Shown here in pieces: positions 11,961-22,173 of a stretch of DNA of 64,000 nucleotides; within the stretch, counting starts at the first letter, position 1, and each line of letters starts with the position of its first letter. The notes under the pieces are model-generated. The model was not told where the DNA came from, searched no databases, and saw only the letters and a program-made list of their open reading frames with translations. Location of the stretch: positions 1,674,001 to 1,738,000 of the forward strand of contig NC_135250.1 of NCBI RefSeq assembly GCF_964204865.1. Direction: 5' to 3'. Source of the DNA: Styela clava. Its lineage: Eukaryota; Chordata; Ascidiacea; Stolidobranchia; Styelidae. A program made the translations under genes and the position numbers.

Positions 11961-13039
11961 TATTTCACACTTTCTGGCTTTTCAGTCAGAGATCAAATTG
12001 TACTCAAGTCGGCTAATCCCAGTACGACATTAAATAAATTAAAACGAATTACTTTAATGTTCAGTATATTGGTCCATTGTTAGTATTCACACTTTATCAA
12101 GCTTCGAAATTTCACCTTCAATAAAAAATTACATTTTGTATTAATGATATGAGGGAGACTTCCATGTCTCATTAGAACTACCGGGTGCACAAATAATGAA
12201 GCTCAAAGATTCATTTAAAAACGACTCATGGAAACAAAAATTTGATTCGGGATTAAGTTTAGCGTATGCAACTCTCCTTTAATTGTCTTCAGGTAATTCT
12301 AAGTCAACACAGTGCTATTTTGTCATAATTCAAACTTCCATTCTGGGCTATTAAATATACGAGTCTGCCACCAATATCAATAATTTATTAAAGACTTCTT
12401 CTCAAAGCTAGCAAACTGTCTTGAGTGATAGATGTTTGCAGTAATTTATATGTCTGAAAGACCAATTACAATGAAAAATTGCCTACAATTATGTATTTTC
12501 TAGGTATTCGAGATTAGTTTCAAAAAACATTTGGTTTGATTCGAAAAACCAACAGGTATTCGAAAATGCCCTGCCCTAACAAGAAGTTGCAAACATCACT
12601 CTGGATAAAAGCATTAAGGCGATAATTCTCCAACCAGAATGGCCAGATTCTAAGAAAGCTTGTCAATGCAAGCTTGCCAAAATAGTCATTTCTGAACTCC
12701 CAATGTATCAACAATCTCTTAAAATATCTAACGTTGCAACCACGCTATGTAAAAAAATGAATCATAATTACTTGAATTGTGTTTTCAAATCGTGTTTCGT
12801 AAACCTGAAATGGAAATACAACTGTCAGAATTCAGAGATGGAGAATCAAAGAAATGTTGTATTTCCCATGTGTGTATAAAATTTGTGATTATTAGATAAA
12901 AAATTGATTTCAGTCCCCAGACCCCAATTGTAACCAAGAAAACTTCAGCGAATGCATGTCTTCTAGATTTAAGTTATGGACTACCTGTGTGTCTTCCCGA
13001 TTTGTTGAAAATTTAGACTCTGGCTCCCATTTTGGCGCT

Positions 13040-13515
13040 CCAAAAGTATGTGTACTAATATGAAGGTCACTAATTTTGTTTGCCTACTTTATATCAACTT
13101 GTGTAAAGGGACTGAAACCTGTGGGCAGGGGGTATATTCACTTGGCTAACAGAGAGAGTCCCCGAACTCATGATCGGAATGAAATTATGGCCCAACCTGA
13201 AACACATACTTCGGGAGTACCCCCATTTTTGTGGAACCCGAAATTATGGGCAGGGGGTATACTTACTAGGCTAACACAGACAGTCTCCGAACTCATAATC
13301 GGAATGAAATTATGGCCCAACCTGAAACACATACTTCGGGAGTACCCCCATTTTTGTGGAACCCGAAATTATGGGCAGGGGGTATACTACTAGGCTAACA
13401 CAGACAGTCTCCGAACTCATGATCGGAATAAAATTATGGCCAAACCTGGTACACATATCGGTACTTCAAGAATTCCCCCCATTTTTGTGGAACCCGAAAT
13501 TATGACTCTTAAAAG
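13040..13515. repeat. Tandem array of a 125-bp unit derived from MITE family M
   Basis: The block GGGCAGGGGGTAT recurs at 13122, 13248 and 13373, a period of 125-126 bp. Each unit holds family-M pieces: TTGGCTAAC or TAGGCTAAC, TCCGAACTCAT, AAATTATGGCC, ACTTCGGGAGTACCCCC. About three and a half copies are present; the central ones are nearly identical. Confidence 0.85.
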
Positions 13516-13694
13516 TTTTGATTCCAAAGATTTTGAACTAAGAAGAATATTTTCTTAGACAACAGAAACCATTTGTTTGAACCCTATAAAATGTTTGTCT
13601 TTTTAATTTGAAACTTGTAAAATGGTAATTTTTATGAAATAAATTGGACACGCTCAAGAATTCTGTTAAAAACTTTTCTTTGTTAATCCGGTAG

Positions 13695-13855
13695 TATGTG
13701 AACCAATTTTCATTATTTTAGTTCTATTACGAGTTGGGAGACTAGCCAAGTGACTCCTGTAGTATTTGTACCTGAAATTATGGTCTAACCCTAACCTGGT
13801 ACACATACTATGTTCCGGTGTCCGCCATCTTGGTTCACATACTACGGGAGTAACA
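13695..13855. repeat. Palindromic MITE family M copy
   Basis: It contains TAGTTCTATTACGAGTTGGG, CTAGCCAAGTGACTCC, the 'aaccctaacctggtacacat' stretch and CGCCATCTTGGTTCACATAC. Confidence 0.75.
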
Positions 13856-14812
13856 GATCTTCAATGACAAATGAAATCTTAGCTTTTTCATATTTATAAA
13901 CACCCAACAGCAGACACGTAATAAACAAAATTGGTATTTACTTGATTCCTGAAATAAGTTGACTTCAATTTTTTCCTCTGTGATTGACACTCTTTAAAGA
14001 AGAGAAATATATCCTGTATACGAGCTGAGCCTTTTTTTAAAACTCAAGAAAATAAAAATTTCAAATTTTACCCTTTGACTATAGTTTGCAAGGAGATAGA
14101 TTATTGCATACAAATTCATTAAATGAAAAATGGTTACGCCCCTGTATTTGGGCTTGCAGTAAATTTTGGTGGTCGTAAACAGTACACAATTTTAATCAAA
14201 GTACTACACCCATTGTACTTTTTAGACAAGATTATTAAAATTAATGCAAAACATAAATTTCACAATTTTGAGAGAACACATAGAATCAGAGAAGCTGGGC
14301 TTGCATAACAAAGCCAATTTAAAAAGGGCTCCCAAAGAATTTTAATAAATTGGAAGGGATCACGCTCAACTTTGGGAAGTCTTTCTGTGACCTGTGTAGA
14401 GCCACTTCGTATAGAGCACTTGAGCCTAGGATCTATTCTAGCCTACATAACATAATTACTTTATCTTTTGAAACGCTATCCAGGCGACTGCACAACTTCT
14501 TCAAACCATTTCTTCTCTGGAAGGCTGCTCATAAGAATCCTGTTACAACTTTAAAATAAAATAACCCCTGCTTTTCATTTATTACCATATAACAATCTCA
14601 CAGTAAATAAAATAAACATTTTTTATTATTGAGCTGCTGCAAGTTGCGCAAGAATTTATGCTGAGATCAGCAAAAAAACTTATTTCATGCATAATTCATA
14701 GTTGACAAAATGTCTAATTTAAGTCACTTTATTGTTCTTGTAGTTTTTTCATCGTGACTTCAGCGAGTTTTCGACTCCCTTCCTCTTGTTTAGCTTGTTC
14801 TTCGTGGATAGA
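13856..14812. other. Stretch with no recognised gene; end of DENR transcript
   Basis: No exon or named repeat is seen. The 3' untranslated region of DENR (minus strand) enters from the right; its likely poly(A) signal reads TTTATT on the plus strand at 14728-14733. Confidence 0.5.
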
Positions 14813-17800
14813 TCACCTCTTAACTTCACCAAGATCTTCAATATGGTCCTCTTCAATCTAAGAGTAAAAATTATTGTTATCAATTGGGTTTCTGGGGGAC
14901 CAGCTGCTTATTTTGTGCGATGGATCTGTATGCATATAATGCAAGGATGTTGTAGCAAGAATATTTATGACTATTCAAAGTGATCCAAAAGACCCACTGC
15001 ACACTAACGGCCATACGACAGACAGCTATACAACTACTATACAACTAGTTCTTACACCATATTTTCGGAAGCACGAGGCGCACTTTGAATCTTATTTTTT
15101 CTCAAAAGGGGGGCGAGTGACTTATAAGCAAGTACACCCAATGTATGGGTCAGGTAGTGCTTTATTGTCTACACCAGGAGTTCCCAAGCTTCTTTCAGGA
15201 CGACCCCAAAGACAAGTTTCCAGTGCGACCCCAGGCCAATATATATAATTTCCACGAAACTTTAGAGCTTCTTTCACTAGACTTTTGAGTTTGGTCATGA
15301 GGTGGTATTAAGTAAAATAAGCTAAAACCAAACAGTGATGTCACAATAATCACCTACATTTTCTATAGCATAAGCACGGAGCGATGCCTATGGGCCTGTT
15401 TTACAGTAAGCCATGGTACAAGCTGCTAAATTTAACATAATTTATCAAATCTTAGATGTTTTGTACATTCATCTTCCACCATACATCAGCGACCGCCATG
15501 ACCTGGTTGCGACCCAACTTGGGGTCGCGACCCCTGGTCTACGCCAATGGTTCCCAACCTTTTATAGTCTGTGGCCCCTTCCGGAGTCGTTTAGCTCTCA
15601 TGACCCCTGTTTGTCATTCTAGTTGTATTAATAGCGTTATTTTTATTGATAGATTCCAAATCCCATTATGTTTAATAAACAAACCACCAAGGGGAAGAAA
15701 CCCTGCGAACTAAACTCATCAAGCAATGAAAATTAGGAAAAAACAAAGAGTTTTTTTGTAAAGGGGTAAGTTGAATCAGTTTTGCGCCTAGCATGGTGGA
15801 CCCTCCAACTGCTCTGTGGGCCACGGGCCCAAGGTTGGGAACTGCCAGTCTACACTCAAATTCAGTACCGGTATTACCTTTACCGTTGCGTCCGGTAGCC
15901 CTGATGAACCTTATGTATGAAGAAAAACCCAAACTAAGCAAAATATTGACACTGCTTACAAAACAGAATTTCTTACCTCATTCCATGTCTCTGGTATCAA
16001 ATCAAACAATTCATCTGTGCAGTCTCCCTGAATAATAATCTCATCAGGACCAGACACAGAAGAACCACAAGAGAATTTCTGAGCAAATAATTTTGATGCT
16101 TTCTTTAAGTTGACATCTGTATAGCAAAATGAAGATTTCTAGTTATGTTTTTATACACTGCTTACTGGCGCCTTTCAATTCTAACAAGACCTACAGCTAC
16201 CATGTCTAGTATAGTGTAATACCACAAGTACTACCAATGGGCGAAGCGAAACAAATTTTGCACATGTCAATCCTAACCCCCACCTGACATGTCATCCAAA
16301 AATTACGTCACAATCAGGTCATAGAGCTTGCCAAAGTAGACCTACAATCGCCTGAAATGGCATCAGCGCCGCCGGTAACAAACTCACTGACGCCGGCGAC
16401 CTCTCTTATATCGGAACCGCTGCGACGTGATAAACAGCTTGCTCGATTTCAGGTGATCGATCGTCTGCACGTTGACCATCTGCTTACTTTAGAGGGCATA
16501 ATTACCCAACTGTGGCGTCTCAATAACGAAATTTTTCGGTAACGTAGTCAGGTGGGGGTTAGGAATGACATATGCAAAAATTGTAAAGCCAGGCCAACTA
16601 GAAGTGCATGTGGTACTAAACCAGGGGTTGTGACCCCGAATTGGGTCGGTGTGATAAGTAGGTAGGGTCATGGAGCAGGTCATGGGGTCGCTGAGGTATT
16701 GTAGAGGATGGATGTACAAAACATCTAAGATTTGACAAATCATGTTAAATTTAGCAGTTTGTACCGTGACTTACTGTAAAACAGGCTCATAGGCATCGTT
16801 CTATGCTTATGCTATAGAAAATGTAAGTGCTTATTGTGACATCACTGTCTGGTTTTAACTTATTTTACTTAATACCACCACATGAACAAAATCAAAAGTC
16901 CAGTGAAATAGGCTCTCTGAAGTTCCATGAAAAATATATGTTGAGCTGGGGTCGCACTGGACACTTGAAAGTTGTCTTTGGGGTTGTCCTGAGAAAAGAC
17001 TGGGAACCTCTGTACTGAACTATACCAGACCCCAGATATCTCATGATATGTAAAGAGCTACTATTTATTTGAAACTATCAGTAAAAGTTACTCCAGCCTA
17101 ACTCCCAATCCTTCCTCAATGCATTTGCGCTAGCGGATCCGTATAATGCAAGGATGCTGTTCGGGAACAAACATTACATACTATGCAATTCAAACGACCC
17201 AAAATATGCAGTGTCAAAATGAAAAATTGATAATGGGGATTCTACGTGATCTCATCGACAAACAAATCATTTATGATACAAGTTATTTGCTATTATTCTA
17301 TTAATTTTTTTTTACCGATGGCAGGCAATTTATCATTTTTCAGACATAAATTTACATTAGAAAAGGGGGACCCTAATATGACAATTAGGATTCAAAAGTA
17401 ATTGTTAACCAATAAATAAATTCGGCTTATTGGCCGAAGATAACCAGATATAATCTTGACATATACTCACTCGATGGTTTAATTATAATGCTTAGTATTG
17501 ACAAAGACTTGAATCACTTCAAAACTACGGTACTCCTGAAGTATGCGCACCAAGATGTCGCACAACCTGAACTCTAACTTGGTACACAACCTGAGTTCAG
17601 GTTGTGCGCCATCTTGGTGCGCATACTTCAGGAAGTCCAGAACTACAATGTCAGGAAAACAAAATGTTCCATAATTTTTCTCACCGAATGTCCCTAATCC
17701 CTGAACTCTTGTTACAAATTTTTTCTTTCCCCTCGGAATCTTAGCGATTCGAACTTTATCCGGTTCTTTCTTTTGTTTTGCTTTAACGTTCCCTCTTCCT

Positions 17801-20341
17801 CCCCGTTTCTGTCTCTTCTTTTCACCGGATGTCTCCTCTGAAAAACAAAAATATTGGTGTTAAAAAAATTCGAAGACATTTTCCCCAGTTGCTTCCCTGT
17901 AATTTTATTGGGTTAAAAATGTTGATAGAAAAATTATTAAAAAGTTCAATTTGCTCGAAGTGAAGATATAATATAGCGATAATCTGAATGAGTTTAAGGA
18001 ATTGGAAGCATACATTTACGCGCCTACTGGCACATATAGAAAGATACATGATTTTAGCAGATTAATAATTAGGGGTCAGTTTTTTTTTTCAAGGTCAAAC
18101 CTCCCCTCCCCCTCTTCTGAAATGTGATAAAGCAGGGTGGTCCAAGGTTGCAGGGCCGCAAAAACTTTTGAAAATGTCTTGTGGACCGTAGTCGAAAAAA
18201 AGGGGCTCCCGAAGTATGCGAACCAAGATGGAGGACATCGGAATGTAATATGTGTACTAGGTTAGGGTTAGGCCATAATTTTAGGTATAAATACTACGGG
18301 AGGCTCTTGGCTAGTCTTCGAACTGATAATAGGACTAAAATAAGGAAAATTGGAAAAAAATTATCGCCTAACCTGTTACCCATGTTACGTTCTGATGGCC
18401 GCCATCTTGGTTCGCATACTTCGGGAGCACCGAAAAAAATCCAGAGGTGATCAAAACATTGCGAATTTACCGCTCTAATCATTTTCTTGAGGAGGATATA
18501 TAAAGCCTTTAGTTTTTAAATTGCTTGCCGAGGTTTGAAGTTTAGATAAAAGCGTGACCCATCTCAATGACTTGGTTCTGTCTGTACAAGATGATTCATT
18601 ATCCTGGTACCAAGCACAGGACGTTATTCCCATATTGGCACCGTCTCGACGTTCATAGATACAACATTGAAATTCCACGATTTTAACAAACATTAATCCC
18701 GACATCGGGATTACGAGAAGGACTATTCCCAGTTGAAAGAGTTTAAAAAAAGCTCAAACATTTTCTGCCAATAAATACAAATATCTGCCAATGCACGAGC
18801 CGCACAGAATGTGTCTGGGGGCCGCATGCGGTCCGCGGGCCGTAGTTTGGACCACCCTTTGATAAAGCCTTTTTCTGCACCATACTCAGGAGCAATTTTT
18901 AATAACTTGAAACGCTTTTTAGACCCTGAGAACTGTTGGAAAACCCACTTCTTCCGGCGGGATTTGCTATCTGTTACAGTCCAATTCGGCAATTAGAGAT
19001 TTCTGAACCCCCTTTGAAAGTACCTGGCTACACTTCCATTAATAACTAAGTTATTTAAAATACAAGACAAGAGCTTATGGTGCTCCATCTCATTACACCA
19101 TGCAACCAACCATTTTACCTCTCTCCGGGATAAATAAGCTTGCTTTAGGAAGCTGTTTCACTAATGCATTGAGAACAGTCACCAGTCTAAGGTTCCCATC
19201 GCCACAAAAAATCTTACCAAGTGAGAGCTTTTCCATATCAATTCCTTCAGCAATCAACAAATCATTGTTGTTGTCTCTCCAGTCCTTACATCTTTGTCGA
19301 GTAGCTTCTGGCATGAATTCACAGTATTCAAGAGGGAGGGTGCATTCTGATATAAAAAAAAAACATGAACTGATTATTATTTAGTCTCTTTCTGTCTTTT
19401 TATGAGATTAAGTATTTCCACTTTTAAACAATGTCCTTACAAGCAAATCATTGACTTTTTAAAAACTATACCTTTGGAAATCCAGCCATTTTCTAGTTAA
19501 GCATCACCAATTTATTACATTTACACCAATTTATTGGAGATTTGACACAAAATGTCACCAGACTCGGTGAAATAACCAATCGTGCTAATCATTAGGAATA
19601 CGCTTGCCATGATTACCCTGCGTTGGTTCACAGGTTCGAATCTCGGGGATACCCATGTGTGAGAAGATTGCTGAACTCCTCGTCTGGCTTCGTAAATGCA
19701 TGTACGAAAAATTCCTCCAAAACGCTTCAAAAGAAAAATATGATATCCTATTTTTTTTTCAAATTACCGAATAACTCATCAGTACTATTTAAATATTCAT
19801 AAAAGCGATCAGTGAACGCTTTGTACATAGCCTTAGAAGCCCTGTAAACGTGAGAATGACAAATAAAAATTGCCATGTTTCTACCCTAAAATCACTGAAC
19901 CAGCCAGTACTGTAAGAACAACAGCCTTACAAGCCCTGTAAACGTGAGAACGACAAAGAAAAATTGCCATGTTTCTACCCTAAAATCACTGAACCAGCCA
20001 GTACTGTAAGAACAAGAGAGTTATGCTCAAATATATGGACACGTAGCGCCACCTAATGGCAATAATTTTGATGACGCCATAGCAGAAAAAAAAAGTAAGC
20101 CTTCTGAAGAAAATTTTTATCTTTAACCACTGAAAATTTCAAAGCAATTGGTCCAGTAATCAAAGAGAAAAGCGACTTTTAAAAAACGTGTCAAAGAACA
20201 AGAATAAGAACAACAACATAATATTGAAACGGTCCAAAAATACCAACCTGGACAATAGAAGACTTTCAACGGATAACTGACTTTCTTTTCTGCCTGTTGT
20301 TCAATTTCTGGTTCAGAAGTTTCGGCTTCTTCATCAGACAT
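14813..20341 (-). CDS. DENR: Density-regulated protein (DENR), five exons
   Basis: Exons in order of translation are 20341-20248, 19346-19218, 17837-17685, 16116-15977 and 14857-14813. All join in phase with GT-AG introns, giving about 186 residues against 198 in human. The start [16 protein letters not shown] leads to the Cys-rich N-terminal part ([19 protein letters not shown]). A basic linker ([18 protein letters not shown]) follows, then the SUI1-like domain ([40 protein letters not shown]). It ends IEDLGEVKR as in other animals. DENR acts with MCTS1 on the 40S subunit in reinitiation and tRNA/40S recycling. Introns 3 and 4 carry hAT elements, and a hairpin MITE ends 50 bp from exon 3. 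Confidence 0.97.
15175..15536 (+). mobile_element. hAT-type MITE in DENR intron 4
   Basis: It lies between GTCTACAC (15167-15174) and GTCTACGC (15537-15544). Its ends are CAGGAGTTCCCAAG and GGTCGCGACCCCTG. An inverted relative is at 16622-17012, sharing GTCGCACTGG and GACAACTTTC-type blocks. Confidence 0.82.
15545..15847 (+). mobile_element. Second hAT-type element, same target 8-mer
   Basis: It starts CAATGGTTCCCAACCTTTT, ends AAGGTTGGGAACTGCCA, and is flanked by GTCTACGC (15537-15544) and GTCTACAC (15848-15855). It therefore directly abuts the preceding element and shares its target repeat. Confidence 0.82.
16219..16615. mobile_element. Palindromic MITE family N copy
   Basis: The inverted ends read ATGTCAATCCTAACCCCCACC on one side and GGTGGGGGTTAGGAATGACAT on the other. 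Outer parts are CCAAAAATTACGTCAC and a CTAGAAGTGCATGTGGTAC-type end. Relatives are at 30333-30714 and 51204-51385. Confidence 0.75.
16622..17012 (-). mobile_element. hAT-type MITE in DENR intron 3
   Basis: It is flanked by TACTAAAC (16614-16621) and TACTGAAC (17013-17020), one mismatch. The sequence is an inverted copy of the element at 15175-15536, so DENR introns 3 and 4 carry the same family in opposite orientation. Confidence 0.8.
17528..17635. repeat. Near-perfect hairpin MITE (family M)
   Basis: An arm CTGAAGTATGCGCACCAAGATG is followed by its complement CATCTTGGTGCGCATACTTCAG; the second half of the arm, near CAACCTGAACT, also pairs. The pairing is nearly perfect over roughly 50 bp per arm. 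It ends 50 bp from DENR exon 3. Confidence 0.85.
18133..18859 (+). mobile_element. hAT-type element in DENR intron 2, with nested MITE
   Basis: Exact TGATAAAG target copies lie at 18125-18132 and 18860-18867. The ends CAGGGTGGTCCAAGGTTGC and GTTTGGACCACCCTT match the element at 4496. A palindromic family-M copy is inserted at about 18205-18432 (CTCCCGAAGTATGCGAACC ... ATACTTCGGGAGCACC). Confidence 0.87.
19560..19705 (+). repeat. tRNA-derived SINE, head portion
   Basis: It has an A-box region ATCGTGCTAATCATTAGGAA, the B box GGTTCGAATC and the start of the middle domain. It lies in DENR intron 1 on the strand opposite the gene. Confidence 0.75.
19766..19854 (-). other. Exon-like open segment inside DENR intron 1
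   Basis: An acceptor CGTTTACAG precedes an open segment reading [18 protein letters not shown] then STDELFG, ending at a GTAATT donor. Its phases (one base in, one base out) do not fit a cassette exon of DENR. The acceptor side is duplicated next to it. It may be a nested gene's exon or chance. Confidence 0.25.
19828..20020. repeat. 93-bp tandem duplication
   Basis: Two adjacent copies share AGCCCTGTAAACGTGAGAA, AAAATTGCCATGTTTC, ACCCTAAAATCACTGAACC and CAGTACTGTAAGAACAA, with only a few differences. The duplication includes the acceptor of the exon-like segment at its left. Confidence 0.85.
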
Positions 20342-20489
20342 AATTATAATTATGCTGAGTAAGTAAAAATATGTAAAACAAGTAAAGAAATAAGATGAAT
20401 GATTTGTTTGAGAAATGATGATGCTTTAATAACATTATTCGGATCAAGTTCTGGTCTGTATTGGTGAAAAATCAATCAAGCATGGCTGG

Positions 20490-20645
20490 TCAGGATAGGA
20501 TTTACGTGAACAACCCTACGGCGACGAGGAGTCCACAATAACCATCCCCGCATGGGTTTCAAACCTGCGAACACACACAAAGTAATCAGAGATGCGGTGG
20601 CGAGCGTATTCCTAACGCTTAGCACGTTGAGCTATCCCTGTAATA
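20490..20645 (-). repeat. tRNA-derived SINE, head portion
   Basis: On the minus strand it carries the A-box region (GGATAGCTCAACGTGCTAAG), the GCGTTAGGAATACGC block, a decayed B box and the middle domain. It lies just upstream of the DENR start. Confidence 0.75.
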
Positions 20646-22173
20646 ATTGTGTCCCGGAATGAGACTGTCAATGCTGCAGCTTTATGCTTGAATAATTTTT
20701 CCAGATAGGTCAAATAATACCAATCTAATGTCAAATAGAAATCAATCAAGCATGACTGGTCAGAACAATGATATCTTTAAATAGGAGAGAGAATGCTGCC
20801 GTTTGATGTTTGATTAGATTTTTTAAGGTTAGGACAAAAAAGAGACAAGAAGTTTTACTATCATGCTGTTGAACCAGAGGGCAATGACATTCACTAAAGG
20901 AAAGTAATTTTATAGTGCATCCCAGAATGGAAAGACAGCTAAATCGTATGGAAAATTAATCAGTCCTCTGTTTACCATGTCGAGTACGGGAATCTTGTCC
21001 GGAAAATTCGCCACATAGGATTAGAGGGTATGCTCATAAAACGTGGATCTTTTTTTAAATGAAAAAGTACTTCAAAAACCAAAACGTTTTTTCACAATTA
21101 CTTGTTTTACAGAAAAATGGTCTTGCAGTGATTTTTCATGCGATGATTTTTTTTATACAGCGAAATTTCCTGTAGAGAGATTTCCTACAGCGAATTTTCC
21201 TAGAACCATGGAATTGGTTAATCAGTTATTTGTTCAAACTTGAAATTCAGAAAAAGAGAACACTCTGGGAATAGAATTCAATCATAATCTTAGTAGTCCT
21301 AGCTAGGTAACAGAGGCAAAATATTGAGCAACAGATGAGAAAATTCTAAAAACTGCCTCATAAACGAATTTAATTAAAAATATGGAATATAGAAATGGGA
21401 TTCATTCAAAAGCTGATATTTTGGAAGAGTAAAATTTTTGAAACCACAAGCATTAGCATATAAATAATCATATAAAATAGCACCAAAAGAGCGGGGAATA
21501 CAGAAGTAGCACAGTTGAACTCGCATTGCAACATGCCGATTGATTGCATTTCACATGGTTGTCAGAAAATTTCAAAAAGATTAAAGATTTTCAAATCAAT
21601 TTTTTGTGATCTGGATTCTAAAATATTTATTGGGACAAAAGCTTTGTCCATTGTGAAAATTGTATTAAAATTAACCTAGATACAGAAAACACTAATTATG
21701 AAAACAAGTTATAATAGGCAGTATCCATTGCGTCTGAATGTGAAGTTTTTGGGATCTAGATTCAGAATGGGGAGAGAATTCAGCTTGAGTGGACCTGAAC
21801 AAGACTGGACCATGAAAGACTCGCCATGTTGTGATGAACGCTTACTACTTATCGATCTCGATAAGTATGTTGATAAGGATTTGTCTGTCTGTTAGATGCA
21901 TGCGATATCTCACGAAAGCGAGGTTGAATCTGCTCCAAATTTTGCACGTGCATTCATCATATCGCGGACCAGACGCCTATTGATTTTGGATGAATTATGT
22001 CATATAATTAGCGAGTTATTGGACACAGGTTGTCGCTATGGACTAAGAGCGGATGAATTGAAACCGCAGTTTCTGTTTTGGGGTATCCCTTAACTTTCTA
22101 TCAATAAGTCTTCGGTCTCTGACTGATATTCTCGTTAAGAGCCTTATTCTGAGCAAGAGGAGCAATAAACTAA
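20646..22173. other. DENR / GTF3C2 intergenic stretch
   Basis: No gene is supported. It holds the DENR upstream region, an inverted copy of repeat R1 (21838-22135), and a diverged ~60-bp duplicate (about 21690-21750) of the GTF3C2 stop-codon region (22165-22225). Confidence 0.5.
21838..22135 (-). repeat. Dispersed repeat R1, inverted copy
   Basis: On the minus strand it shows the same order of blocks as 1200-1505 and 52785-53075: GGTCAGAGACCGAAGACTTA, TAACTCGCTAA, GCAAAATTTGGAGCAGATTC, CAACATACTTA. Confidence 0.75.

Noticed and set aside
13076..13393. A 105-codon plus-strand frame with an internal peptide repeat
   Set aside because: It is the 125-bp tandem array translated; the peptide repeat only mirrors the DNA repeat.
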